A stretch of 7,615 bases of DNA, from positions 1 to 7,615 of the forward strand of contig DAOVYS010000125.1 of assembly GCA_030635485.1 (NCBI GenBank), given 5' to 3'. Numbering within the stretch: the stretch's first letter is position 1; each line of letters begins with the position of its first letter. Position numbers and translations under genes: made by a program. Under the pieces are notes generated by a model. That model did not search any database, was not told the DNA's origin, and was given only the letters and a program-made list of their open reading frames with translations. The stretch is from Pseudomonadota bacterium (GTDB lineage Bacteria; Desulfobacterota; Desulfobulbia; Desulfobulbales; DAOVYS01). Positions 1-6,298 of the stretch are shown in pieces.

Positions 1-1169
1 ACCCTTGGCCTGGAATTGTAATTGGATGCCATTGAAAATCCGTATGCGCCCGCGCTCATTACCGCAACCAGATCGCCGCTATTAAAGACAGGGACCTCCT
101 GATTTTTAGCCAGAAAGTCGCCGGTCTCGCAGATTGGGCCGACAACATCAACCACCTCATTTCCACGGTCGGCCCGCTCTACCGGGCAAATATCATGAAA
201 TGCGCTGTACAGGCTGGGTCTGGCAAGATCATTCATTCCTGCGTCAACAATCACGAATTTTTTAACAGGGCCTTTCTTCGTGTATTCCACACGGGTCACC
301 AGGATGCCGGCATTGCCGACTATAACGCGCCCGGGTTCCAGTATCAAGGTGCAGTTCCGGCCGTTTTCATTAAGAGATGCCATCTCCAGTTTGATTGCTT
401 TTGCATAGTCCCGGGGATGTGGCGGTTCTTCATCATTATAGGTGATTCCGAGACCGCCGCCCAGGTCCAGATAGGAGATATTGATGTTGATATCTCTGAG
501 CCGGCTGATAAATGTTTTGAGTTTTTTGAGAGATTCCACAAACGGGGATATCTCAGTGAGCTGGGAGCCGATGTGGCAGCTTACGCCGCATACATTTATG
601 TCAGGCATGTTCCGGGCCTGTGCGTAGATCTCTTCCGCCTCTTCAATCGGGATTCCGAATTTGTTTTTGGCAAGACCAGTGGATATGTAGGCATGGGTCT
701 TTGGGTCCACGTCAGGATTTATCCTGAAGGAGACAGGAGCCTTCACTTTAAGTTCGGAAGCGACTTTCTGGAGCCTTTCAAGTTCCTGCTCTGATTCCAC
801 ATTGAATAAAAGAATACCTGATTGCAGGGCAGTGCGTAGTTCCTGCTCCGATTTTCCCACTCCTGAGTAAACTATCCGTTTCGGGTCCACGCCGGCCTTT
901 AAGGCCCTGAAAAGCTCCCCGCCCGATACGATGTCCGCGCCACCGCCCATTTTTGCAAAGAGACGTAATATGGACAGATTCGAGCATGATTTGACGGCAA
1001 AACAGGTGATGTGGGGAGTGTCTGAAAAAGAACCGTCAAATGCCTCGAAATGACGACTTAAAGTGGCCGTGCTGTATAGATAAAAAGGTGTCCCCACAGC
1101 CTCGGCTATGGATGCCACGGGAACGGACTCGCAGAAAAGGTTGTTGTTTTGATATTCAAAATGGTGCAT
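1..1169 (-). CDS. lysA: Diaminopimelate decarboxylase, 3' end outside window
   Basis: PLP-dependent cytosolic enzyme that decarboxylates meso-2,6-diaminopimelate to L-lysine, the last step of lysine synthesis. Translating the minus strand from ATG at 1169 gives 389 codons, open at the window edge. The family is usually about 415-420 residues, so roughly 30 C-terminal residues are missing. It is a fold-type III (alanine-racemase-like) decarboxylase: AVKSCSNL with the Schiff-base lysine K60, HIGSQ at 199-203, the phosphate-binding GGGLGI around 237, EPGR at 278-281, CETGD at 347-351 with the catalytic cysteine C347, and YGFSMASNYNSRPR from Y376. These motifs are seen directly. The N-terminus MHHFEYQNN is typical of LysA. 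The start is well fixed, because an in-frame TGA lies 9 nt upstream and no earlier Met is available. No Shine-Dalgarno sequence is visible: a 7-bp tandem array ends 7 nt before the ATG. It is the last gene seen in the arg-lys unit, 75 nt after the lipoprotein. dapF or other dap genes would be expected beyond the edge. Confidence 0.96.
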   Translation of the reverse strand, partial: MHHFEYQNNNLFCESVPVASIAEAVGTPFYLYSTATLSRHFEAFDGSFSDTPHITCFAVKSCSNLSILRLFAKMGGGADIVSGGELFRALKAGVDPKRIVYSGVGKSEQELRTALQSGILLFNVESEQELERLQKVASELKVKAPVSFRINPDVDPKTHAYISTGLAKNKFGIPIEEAEEIYAQARNMPDINVCGVSCHIGSQLTEISPFVESLKKLKTFISRLRDININISYLDLGGGLGITYNDEEPPHPRDYAKAIKLEMASLNENGRNCTLILEPGRVIVGNAGILVTRVEYTKKGPVKKFVIVDAGMNDLARPSLYSAFHDICPVERADRGNEVVDVVGPICETGDFLAKNQEVPVFNSGDLVAVMSAGAYGFSMASNYNSRPR

Positions 1170-1176
1170 GTTTTTT

Positions 1177-1218
1177 CAGGGTTCAGGGTTCAGGGTTCAG
1201 GGTTCAGGGTTCAGGGTT
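1177..1218. repeat. Heptamer tandem array, (CAGGGTT)x6
   Basis: Six perfect head-to-tail copies of CAGGGTT (plus strand; AACCCTG in the mRNA sense of the genes) with T-runs on both sides (1171-1176 and 1217-1222). It occupies over half of the gap between the lipoprotein stop and the lysA start and ends only 7 nt before the lysA ATG. Because 7 is not a multiple of 3 the array is not a coding repeat. Short plus-strand translations through it (GSGFRVQ-type repeats) are artefacts. Perfect identity between copies suggests recent expansion or ongoing slippage. Confidence 0.97.
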
Positions 1219-1228
1219 TTTTAAACCC
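1214..1228. repeat. Small palindrome at the edge of the heptamer array
   Basis: GGGTTT at 1214-1219 and AAACCC at 1223-1228 are perfect inverted copies around a 3-nt TTT. In the mRNA sense this lies between the lipoprotein stop and lysA. It could form a 6-bp hairpin, but no T-tract follows it in the direction of transcription, so it is not a convincing terminator. It may be the sequence from which the adjacent heptamer array grew, since it shares the GGGTT core. Confidence 0.4.
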
Positions 1229-1244
1229 AAACAGGCGTTTACTA

Positions 1245-2312
1245 TCATTGGAGCATATTGAAGACCGCTTCAGTTGAAAAAATAGACTCGTTCGGCGGAT
1301 CGGCATTGTCATAGGATGTTACTGAGTAGAACCATTTCTCCGCGCCTTTCGGCGGGTTTGCATCGATATACAGGGTCTGTGATGCGCTGGTCTCGCCGAT
1401 CAGAACCGTTTTACGTGAAGCTGGTTCACGCCTGTAGATCCTGTGCCCGGCCAGATCCTCTTCCGCAACTGCCTTCCAGACAATCCGTATGCCGGTTTCA
1501 CCCTTTATCACAGTGAGATACTGCGGCGGCGCGGGCGGCGTCAGATCCCTCGGCATCCCGGAAACGAGTTTGCTCAGCTTCCCGCCGGCCCGAGTGTTGT
1601 GAGACGTGATAATCGGCCTGACCCGGTAGAAATAGGTCTTTTGGTTTTCTACACCATGGTCGGTGAATGTCGTGCCTTTCGTCGGTTCTCCAATGGGTCT
1701 GAAATCATCTCCGGTGCGGCTTCGAACAACTTGAAAAAGCAAGGGCTCCAAGGCAGGTGATCCGTCAAGAAGTCTTGCAGGATGTTTCCAGGAGAGAGTC
1801 ACGGCCTTATCACCTGTTTTAATCGTAAGGTCCCGGGGAGCATCCACAGGTGTATTCCAACGGAATGAAACAATGTTAGAGTCCCTGCCAGCCAGACGCC
1901 ATCCCGCCCTGGACCGCACCTTGTAAAAATAGCGGTGATTCGGTCTTAAGAGTGATTCATGGTAGCGGGCTGTCATGTTTTTTTTGTCCACGGTTACAGG
2001 ACCGCCCTCGATTTCAAGAGGAGGTCCGAACCGGACAGGGCAGTCCGGACAATAATCTTTCTCGGGAATCGCGGCCCTGAAAAGTTCAAATGCCCGAATT
2101 TCAACAATTCCGGAACCCTCTGTTGTTCTGGTCGGATAGGACCAGACAAGGGTTACCCCTGTTTCGTCCAGACTATATCTAAGATCCTTGATCTGGGCCG
2201 GCACCATTGCCTGGGGCGGAACAAGATCGGTCTTGTAACCGCATGAGGTAATGAGCAGGGCCAGAGCGGAAAAAATCAGGCAATTGAAATATCTGTTCAG
2301 GCTGACCTTCAT
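1245..2312 (-). CDS. Fibronectin-type-III lipoprotein with LptM-like N-terminus
   Basis: A 355-residue predicted lipoprotein of unknown specific function. Residues 1-23 form a signal peptide (K2 and R7, hydrophobic 11-21) ending in the lipobox ITS-C with lipidated C24. The mature start CGYKTDLVPPQ resembles the CG-x-K-x-x-L-x-x-P pattern of the small lipoprotein LptM (YifL), which in many proteobacteria sits next to lysA. The rest reads as about three fibronectin-III-like beta-sandwich units: roughly 41-150 (VTLVWSYP ... RYFYKVRSRAG), 155-252 (APRDLTIKTGDKAVTLSWKHP ... TYFYRVRP) and 258-350 (PPQYLTVIKGETGIRIVWKAV ... KWFYSVTSYD). Domain 1 carries a CPDC pair (C88, C91) that could form a disulphide. 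Gly25 after the cysteine does not suggest inner-membrane retention, so outer-membrane anchoring facing the periplasm is likely (inferred). The ATG overlaps the argH stop as ATGA, which points to translational coupling. Only a weak GGA is visible upstream. Gene call and lipoprotein nature are firm; the role is not. Confidence 0.9.
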   Translation of the reverse strand: MKVSLNRYFNCLIFSALALLITSCGYKTDLVPPQAMVPAQIKDLRYSLDETGVTLVWSYPTRTTEGSGIVEIRAFELFRAAIPEKDYCPDCPVRFGPPLEIEGGPVTVDKKNMTARYHESLLRPNHRYFYKVRSRAGWRLAGRDSNIVSFRWNTPVDAPRDLTIKTGDKAVTLSWKHPARLLDGSPALEPLLFQVVRSRTGDDFRPIGEPTKGTTFTDHGVENQKTYFYRVRPIITSHNTRAGGKLSKLVSGMPRDLTPPAPPQYLTVIKGETGIRIVWKAVAEEDLAGHRIYRREPASRKTVLIGETSASQTLYIDANPPKGAEKWFYSVTSYDNADPPNESIFSTEAVFNMLQ

Positions 2313-3718
2313 GGTTTGAGTTCCAGAATCTTCTCTGCCTCGCTTAAGGCCTGTTTCACGCTTTTTATTGAGGTGCCTCCGGCGGACTGACGGCTGTCAA
2401 CCGACCCTTTTACAGTCAGAAGTGAAAAGATGTCATCCTCGATCACGCTGGAGAATCCTTTCAGTTCGTCAAGGGTCAATTCTGAAAGGTCTTTCCCGTT
2501 GTCCAGGCAATGTGCAACCGCCCTGCCCACAATGGAGTGGGCTTTTCTGAATGGTATCTGTTTCAGAACCAGGTAGTCGGCCAGATCCGTGGCGGTCATG
2601 AAGCCGGTCTTTACTCTGTTTTGAAGGATTTCCAGGTTGAATTCCAGGTTGTCCAGGAGTTCGGCCATAATGGCCAGAGAGTGCGAGACCGTGTCAGCCG
2701 TGTCAAAGATCGGTTCCTTATCTTCCTGAAGGTCCCGGTTATATGTCAGGGGCAGTCCTTTGAGCATTGTTATCAGGGAGATGAGGTTTCCTGTAACCCG
2801 TCCGCTTTTCCCACGGATAAGCTCCGGAATATCGGGATTCTTTTTTTGGGGCATGATGCTGCTGCCCGTGCAGTAACTGTCCGCCAGATTGACAAACGAG
2901 AATTCATCGCTGGACCAGAGTACGAGTTCCTCTGAAAGCCGGCTCAGATGAATCTGGATCAGGGTGCAGGCGGATACGAATTCCACTGCAAAATCTCTAT
3001 CCCCGACCTTGTCCATGCTGTTGGCCGTAATGGCCGGAAAGTCGAGCTCCCGAGCCACGAAGTCCCGATCCACGGGGAGACCGGTTCCTGCCAGGGCCGC
3101 TGAGCCCAGAGGCATTATATTTATTCTTTTCAGGCAGTCGAAAAGCCGTTCTTTGTCACGGCCGAACATTTCGTAATAGGCCAGCATGTGGTGAGAGACA
3201 AGTACGGGCTGCGCGCGCTGAAGGTGCGTGTAACCAGGCATGATAGCGCCGAGGTATTTGCGGGCTGTCCGCACAAATGATTTTTGAAGCCCGGTAAGGA
3301 GATCTGTGATTCGGTATGTCTCTTCCCTTAAATAGAGCCTGATGTCGAGCGAGATCTGGTCGTTTCTGCTTCTCGCGGTGTGAAGTTTTTCTCCAGCAGG
3401 TCCGATCTTCTCAATCAGCGCCTTTTCAATATTCATGTGGATGTCTTCCAACTCCGGCCGGAAGACGAATGCGCCGGATTCGATCTCTTTTCCAATACTG
3501 TCAAGCCCTTTAATGATTTGATCCCGCTCCTCTCCGGTGATCAGCCCCTGGCGGGCAAGCATTTTGGCGTGAGCCATGCTGCCGGTTATATCATGACGGT
3601 ACAGCCGCGCATCAAAATGGATGGAAGCTGTAAAGGCCTCCACAGAGGCAGCGGTCTGTTCGGAAAAACGCCCTCCCCAGAGCTTGGAGGATGAATATTT
3701 TGAGGATGAATCAGGCAT
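2309..3718 (-). CDS. argH: Argininosuccinate lyase
   Basis: Cytosolic homotetrameric enzyme of the fumarase/aspartase superfamily that splits argininosuccinate into L-arginine and fumarate, the last step of arginine synthesis. Length 469 residues is normal (about 455-470). Visible motifs in order: KLWGGRF at 12-18, HTARSRNDQ at 113-121, TxxxQ region THLQRAQP at 164-171 with the general acid/base histidine H165, and the superfamily signature GSSIMPQKKNPD at 285-296 with the flexible-loop catalytic serine (S286 or S287). The start at 3718 is favoured by a GAGGA sequence about 10 nt upstream, inside the end of argG. The gene begins 2 bp after the argG stop and its own stop overlaps the lipoprotein start by 4 bp. 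A Ser-rich leader precedes KLWGGRF, where most family members begin almost directly. It contains a 5-codon near-duplication (SSSKY/SSSKL). Nothing suggests inactivation. Confidence 0.98.
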   Translation of the reverse strand: MPDSSSKYSSSKLWGGRFSEQTAASVEAFTASIHFDARLYRHDITGSMAHAKMLARQGLITGEERDQIIKGLDSIGKEIESGAFVFRPELEDIHMNIEKALIEKIGPAGEKLHTARSRNDQISLDIRLYLREETYRITDLLTGLQKSFVRTARKYLGAIMPGYTHLQRAQPVLVSHHMLAYYEMFGRDKERLFDCLKRINIMPLGSAALAGTGLPVDRDFVARELDFPAITANSMDKVGDRDFAVEFVSACTLIQIHLSRLSEELVLWSSDEFSFVNLADSYCTGSSIMPQKKNPDIPELIRGKSGRVTGNLISLITMLKGLPLTYNRDLQEDKEPIFDTADTVSHSLAIMAELLDNLEFNLEILQNRVKTGFMTATDLADYLVLKQIPFRKAHSIVGRAVAHCLDNGKDLSELTLDELKGFSSVIEDDIFSLLTVKGSVDSRQSAGGTSIKSVKQALSEAEKILELKP

Positions 3719-3720
3719 GT

Positions 3721-4920
3721 TTATTTCTTCCTCAACGCTTCCATTTTCAACCGCAGTCCATTGAGACGGATAAACCCTGCCGCATCGGACTGGGTGTAAA
3801 CCTCGTCCTCTTCAAACGTGGCAAAACTTTCCTGGTATAGAGATTTGGATGATCTGCGTCCTACGGGAATGCAGTTCCCCTTGTAAAGCTTGAGACGGAC
3901 CTCGCCGCTGACCGTTTCCTGGGATGTGTCAATGGTCTTCTGCATGAGTTTCATTTCCGGTGAAAACCAGAACCCGTTGTAAATCAGTTCAGAATATCTG
4001 GGCACCAGGCTGTCCCTGATCTTCATGATCTCGCGGTCCAGGGTGATGGTCTCAAGATCCCTGTGGGCTGTGCGCAGAACAGTGCCGCCAGGCGTCTCAT
4101 ACACTCCGCGGGACTTCATTCCCACAAACCGGTTTTCCACCATATCAAGGCGCCCTATGCCGTTTTCACCGCCCAGTTTATTGAGTCTGATCATGAGCGC
4201 AACAGGTTCCAGGCGTTCGCCGTCAATAGAGACCGGGTCTCCGCGTTCAAACTCTATATGGACGTATGTGGGCTTGTCAGGGGCTGATTCAGGTGAGCGT
4301 GTCAGTTTGAACATGCTCTCTTCAGGCTCCTGCCACGGATCCTCGAGGATTCCGCCCTCAAAACTGATATGAAGCAGGTTTTCGTCTGAACTGTAAGGTT
4401 TTTCTTTTGTTACCGGGATTGGGATCGAATGTTTTTCAGCATAGGCGATCAGTTTTGTCCTGGAGTTTAAGTCCCAGATCCGCCATGGCGCAATGATGTT
4501 CAGCCGTGGATTTAACGCCATGTAACTTATTTCGAACCGGACCTGGTCATTCCCCTTGCCGGTCGCCCCATGGCTGACCGCGTCAGCGCCCTCTGCCTCG
4601 GCAACAGCAACCTGTTCCATGGCGATCAGGGGCCTTGCAAGGGATGTGCCCAGAAGATACGATCCCTCATAAATCGCGTTTGCCCGGAATGCCGGAAAGA
4701 TGTAGTCCCTTACAAAGCTCTCTTTAAGATCTGAAATAATGACTTTTTCAGCGCCTGTTGCCAGGCCCTTTTCGCGGACCTGGTCCCAGTCCTCTTCCTG
4801 CCCGACATCAGCCGCAAAGGCTATTACAGGGCACTGATACTGTTCTATAAGCCATTTCAGAATTACGGAAGTGTCAAGTCCGCCTGAATAGGCCAGTACG
4901 ATTTTTTTTATCTCTGACAT
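3721..4920 (-). CDS. argG: Argininosuccinate synthase
   Basis: ATP-dependent cytosolic ligase that joins citrulline and aspartate to argininosuccinate, releasing AMP and pyrophosphate. It is the step between ArgF and ArgH. Length 399 residues matches the common bacterial short type (about 400). The N-terminal nucleotide-binding domain carries the PP-loop AYSGGLDTS at 10-18. YEGSYLLGTSLARPLIA at 84-100 and HGATGKGNDQVRFE at 117-130 are the citrulline and aspartate binding segments of the family. The C-terminal part supplies the tetramerisation region. The ATG at 4920 directly precedes SEIKKIVLAYSGG, as expected. Only a weak CGGA lies about 10 nt upstream. The region upstream is occupied by the foldback element rather than by a recognisable promoter, so argG expression may depend on readthrough from argF. 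The gene is intact. Confidence 0.98.
   Translation of the reverse strand: MSEIKKIVLAYSGGLDTSVILKWLIEQYQCPVIAFAADVGQEEDWDQVREKGLATGAEKVIISDLKESFVRDYIFPAFRANAIYEGSYLLGTSLARPLIAMEQVAVAEAEGADAVSHGATGKGNDQVRFEISYMALNPRLNIIAPWRIWDLNSRTKLIAYAEKHSIPIPVTKEKPYSSDENLLHISFEGGILEDPWQEPEESMFKLTRSPESAPDKPTYVHIEFERGDPVSIDGERLEPVALMIRLNKLGGENGIGRLDMVENRFVGMKSRGVYETPGGTVLRTAHRDLETITLDREIMKIRDSLVPRYSELIYNGFWFSPEMKLMQKTIDTSQETVSGEVRLKLYKGNCIPVGRRSSKSLYQESFATFEEDEVYTQSDAAGFIRLNGLRLKMEALRKK
3727..3733 (-). promoter_or_regulatory. Ribosome binding site of argH
   Basis: Minus-strand GAGGAAG lies inside the last codons of argG, with GAGGA ending 10 nt before the argH ATG at 3718. It is the clearest Shine-Dalgarno-like sequence in the window and supports the chosen start, even though the family consensus begins about ten residues later. 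Placement within the upstream gene fits a co-transcribed, translationally linked argG-argH pair. Confidence 0.6.
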
Positions 4921-4960
4921 ATTTTGATATTCCGGGGTTGTATTGAATTATGGTCCGGGC

Positions 4961-4969
4961 GGCCTAGAC
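4961..4969. repeat. Target-site duplication, argG-side copy
   Basis: GGCCTAGAC, repeated exactly at 5242-5250 on the other side of the foldback element. In the minus sense it reads GTCTAGGCC, meaning the last argF codon (GTC), the argF stop (TAG) and two or three following bases. Because the terminal bases of the inverted repeat overlap the duplicated sequence, the true duplication may be 6 bp (CCTAGA), 8 bp (GCCTAGAC) or 9 bp. Confidence 0.8.
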
Positions 4970-4986
4970 CTGCCCTTTACCCATAA
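4969..4986. repeat. Terminal inverted repeat, argG-side
   Basis: CCTGCCCTTTACCCATAA, the perfect reverse complement of 5226-5243. The outermost one or two bases may belong to the duplicated target rather than to the element. Confidence 0.9.
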
Positions 4987-5024
4987 GTCAGTGCATGGAT
5001 AATTTTATTCCCCGAAGGGGAAAT

Positions 5025-5056
5025 GGCGTATAGCCGGTGTGCTTCAGCCACCGGTA
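5025..5056. repeat. Internal inverted repeat, left arm (32 bp)
   Basis: Perfect reverse complement of 5161-5192 with no mismatch over 32 bp. It begins GGCGTATAGCC and ends CCACCGGTA. Such perfection in the interior of a non-coding element argues either for a young insertion or for selection on the structure. Confidence 0.95.
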
Positions 5057-5160
5057 TGGGTGCATAATACAGGGATCGTCCTGAAGGGACGACGCTTCCC
5101 GTGGACGATGATCCCTCGCAAAACGCCGTCCCTTCAGGACTGATATGTTTGGTTGTCCGT

Positions 5161-5192
5161 TACCGGTGGCTGAAGCACACCGGCTATACGCC
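5161..5192. repeat. Internal inverted repeat, right arm (32 bp)
   Basis: Perfect partner of 5025-5056. Starts TACCGGTGGC and ends CTATACGCC. Between the two arms (5057-5160) lie the shorter inverted pairs 5071-5077/5110-5116 and 5078-5091/5127-5140, which overlap and so offer alternative folds. Confidence 0.95.
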
Positions 5193-5225
5193 ACCACCCC
5201 TATCGGGGTTTTACCAATACAGTAT

Positions 5226-5243
5226 TTATGGGTAAAGGGCAGG
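5226..5243. repeat. Terminal inverted repeat, argF-side
   Basis: TTATGGGTAAAGGGCAGG, the perfect reverse complement of 4969-4986. It abuts the argF stop codon (5245-5247) with a single base between. Confidence 0.9.
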
Positions 5244-5250
5244 CCTAGAC
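5242..5250. repeat. Target-site duplication, argF-side copy
   Basis: GGCCTAGAC, the second copy of the sequence at 4961-4969. It contains the argF termination codon (TAG on the minus strand) and the last sense codon, so the duplication kept argF whole when the element inserted. Confidence 0.8.
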
Positions 5251-6159
5251 GCTTACAAAGCGTTCCAGGATCGCTTTATGAATATGAAGTTTGTTTTCCG
5301 CCTGGTCAAATGCCACACACTGTGGGCCTTCCAGAACCTCGTCCGTGATCTCTTCGCCCCTGTGGGCAGGGAGACAGTGGAGCACGATGGTCTCGGGCCC
5401 TGCTTTTTTAAGCAGTTCGTTGTTGACCTGATAGGGCTGAAAAGTTGTATCGCTCCGATCTCCCTCATCTTCCTGCCCCATGCTTGTCCAGACGTCCGTG
5501 TTGATCACATCGGCATCCAGGACCGCTTTTACAGGATCGTTAATCAGGGTGATGGGTTTGGCGGCCTCGGCCTGTGCCTTATTTAAGATCGACTGATCAG
5601 GTTCAAAGCCTTTTGGACACGCAAGAATCAGTTCAAACCCGATTCTGCTTGCAGCCTGGATCCATGAGTTTGCCATGTTGTTACCGTCACCTAGCCACGC
5701 TATCTTCAGCTTTTCTATCGGTCCCTTGAATTCGATCACGGTTTGAATGTCGCTCAGGATCTGGCACGGGTGGTGGCTGTTCGTCAGGCCGTTTATCACG
5801 GGAATAGAAGAGTGGGCGGCCAGTTCCTCAATGATTTCCTGTCCGAATGTTCTGACCACAATGCCGTCTACGTACCGGGCCATTACCCTGGCCATGTCTT
5901 TTAAGGGTTCGTTTCTGGCCAGCTGAGTATCTTTTCCTGAAAGGTATATGACCTGTCCGCCCAGTCCGTACATGGCGGCCTCGAAAGATACACGGGTGCG
6001 GGTTGAAGGTTTTTCAAAGATCATTCCAATGATCTTCCCGATCAGTTGCTTATGGCGTACTCCGTTCCCGGCCTCCTTTTTCAGTTCTACAGCCCGTTTG
6101 ACTAGGGCCGACAGCTCCTCTCCCTTGAAATCAAAAAGTGTCAGGAAATGGTTTGGCAT
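5245..6159 (-). CDS. argF: Ornithine carbamoyltransferase
   Basis: Transfers the carbamoyl group of carbamoyl phosphate to ornithine, giving citrulline and phosphate. Cytosolic, normally a homotrimer. 304 residues is the usual length. Carbamoyl-phosphate binding motif STRTR at 52-56, R103 in VVRTF, HPCQ at 130-133, GDGNNMANSW at 157-166, the ornithine-binding DVWTSMG at 222-228, and HCLPAHRGEE at 261-270 with C262. The SMG loop and HCLP motif separate it from aspartate carbamoyltransferase. ATG at 6159 has a GAGAG six nt upstream. The C-terminus FVSV ends with TAG, which lies in the target duplication of the adjacent foldback element, so the protein appears unchanged by the insertion. It could also be called argI by some schemes. 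Gap to argD is 139 bp and contains a terminator-like hairpin. Confidence 0.98.
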   Translation of the reverse strand: MPNHFLTLFDFKGEELSALVKRAVELKKEAGNGVRHKQLIGKIIGMIFEKPSTRTRVSFEAAMYGLGGQVIYLSGKDTQLARNEPLKDMARVMARYVDGIVVRTFGQEIIEELAAHSSIPVINGLTNSHHPCQILSDIQTVIEFKGPIEKLKIAWLGDGNNMANSWIQAASRIGFELILACPKGFEPDQSILNKAQAEAAKPITLINDPVKAVLDADVINTDVWTSMGQEDEGDRSDTTFQPYQVNNELLKKAGPETIVLHCLPAHRGEEITDEVLEGPQCVAFDQAENKLHIHKAILERFVSV

Positions 6160-6193
6160 AACGCGCTCTCTTGATTTTTAATGTTATTTTGTC

Positions 6194-6227
6194 AAAAAAA
6201 ATACGGCTCAATAATTAACATTGAGCC
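6194..6227 (-). terminator. Rho-independent terminator-like hairpin between argD and argF
   Basis: On the minus strand an 8-bp perfect stem (GGCTCAAT, 6227-6220, and ATTGAGCC, 6212-6205) with a 7-nt loop is followed after GTA by eight Ts (6201-6194). It starts 72 nt after the argD stop and ends 34 nt before the argF start, so it faces the direction of transcription. On the plus strand no T-tract follows, so it is one-directional. The stem is only half G+C, so termination may be partial, letting some transcripts reach argF. No complete promoter for argF was found downstream of it. Confidence 0.65.
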
Positions 6228-6298
6228 AAACTGGAATTTGTACAAAATAATGTGCTTGTTTGCAAAGATTTTTTTACGGTTTTTCGGCGGTTAAAAAA

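Larger units (their letters stand above)
4969..5243. mobile_element. MITE-like foldback element inserted at the argF stop codon
   Basis: This element of about 275 bp fills most of the 324-bp argF-argG gap. Perfect terminal inverted repeats of 18 bp (4969-4986 and 5226-5243; CCTGCCCTTTACCCATAA) enclose nested internal inverted pairs: 5010-5020 and 5197-5208 (CCCC/GGGG hairpins that also face each other), 5025-5056 with 5161-5192 (32 bp, perfect), 5078-5091 with 5127-5140 (14 bp, perfect), and 5071-5077 with 5110-5116 (7 bp). Flanking direct repeats GGCCTAGAC at 4961-4969 and 5242-5250 mark it as an insertion. It encodes no transposase; the short reading frames across it are by-products of the repeat. 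Size, terminal repeats, target duplication and lack of genes fit a non-autonomous miniature inverted-repeat transposable element. The mobilising transposase cannot be named from here. If transcribed with the operon it would fold into a long branched hairpin between argF and argG. Confidence 0.85.

Noticed and set aside
195..794. A 199-codon plus-strand reading frame
   Set aside because: It lies entirely antisense to lysA, whose frame carries all the catalytic motifs in order.
1170..1244. Lysine riboswitch upstream of lysA
   Set aside because: The gap is only 75 nt and mostly tandem repeat, far too short for the L-box fold of about 170 nt.
1040..1261. Plus-strand reading frame ending in GSGFRVQ-type repeats
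   Set aside because: It is antisense to the lysA start and then translates the heptamer array. Repetitive peptide of this kind is a known artefact of such DNA repeats.
4938..4952. Half ARG-box (TTGAAT) upstream of argG
   Set aside because: A single half-site with no inverted partner at the right spacing.
4988..5348. Short reading frames on both strands across the foldback element (about 65-70 codons)
   Set aside because: They run through the inverted repeats and partly into argF, show no domain, and are explained by the non-coding element.
6190..6195. TTGACA as a -35 element for argF (minus strand)
   Set aside because: It overlaps the terminator T-tract and no -10 lies 16-18 bp downstream.
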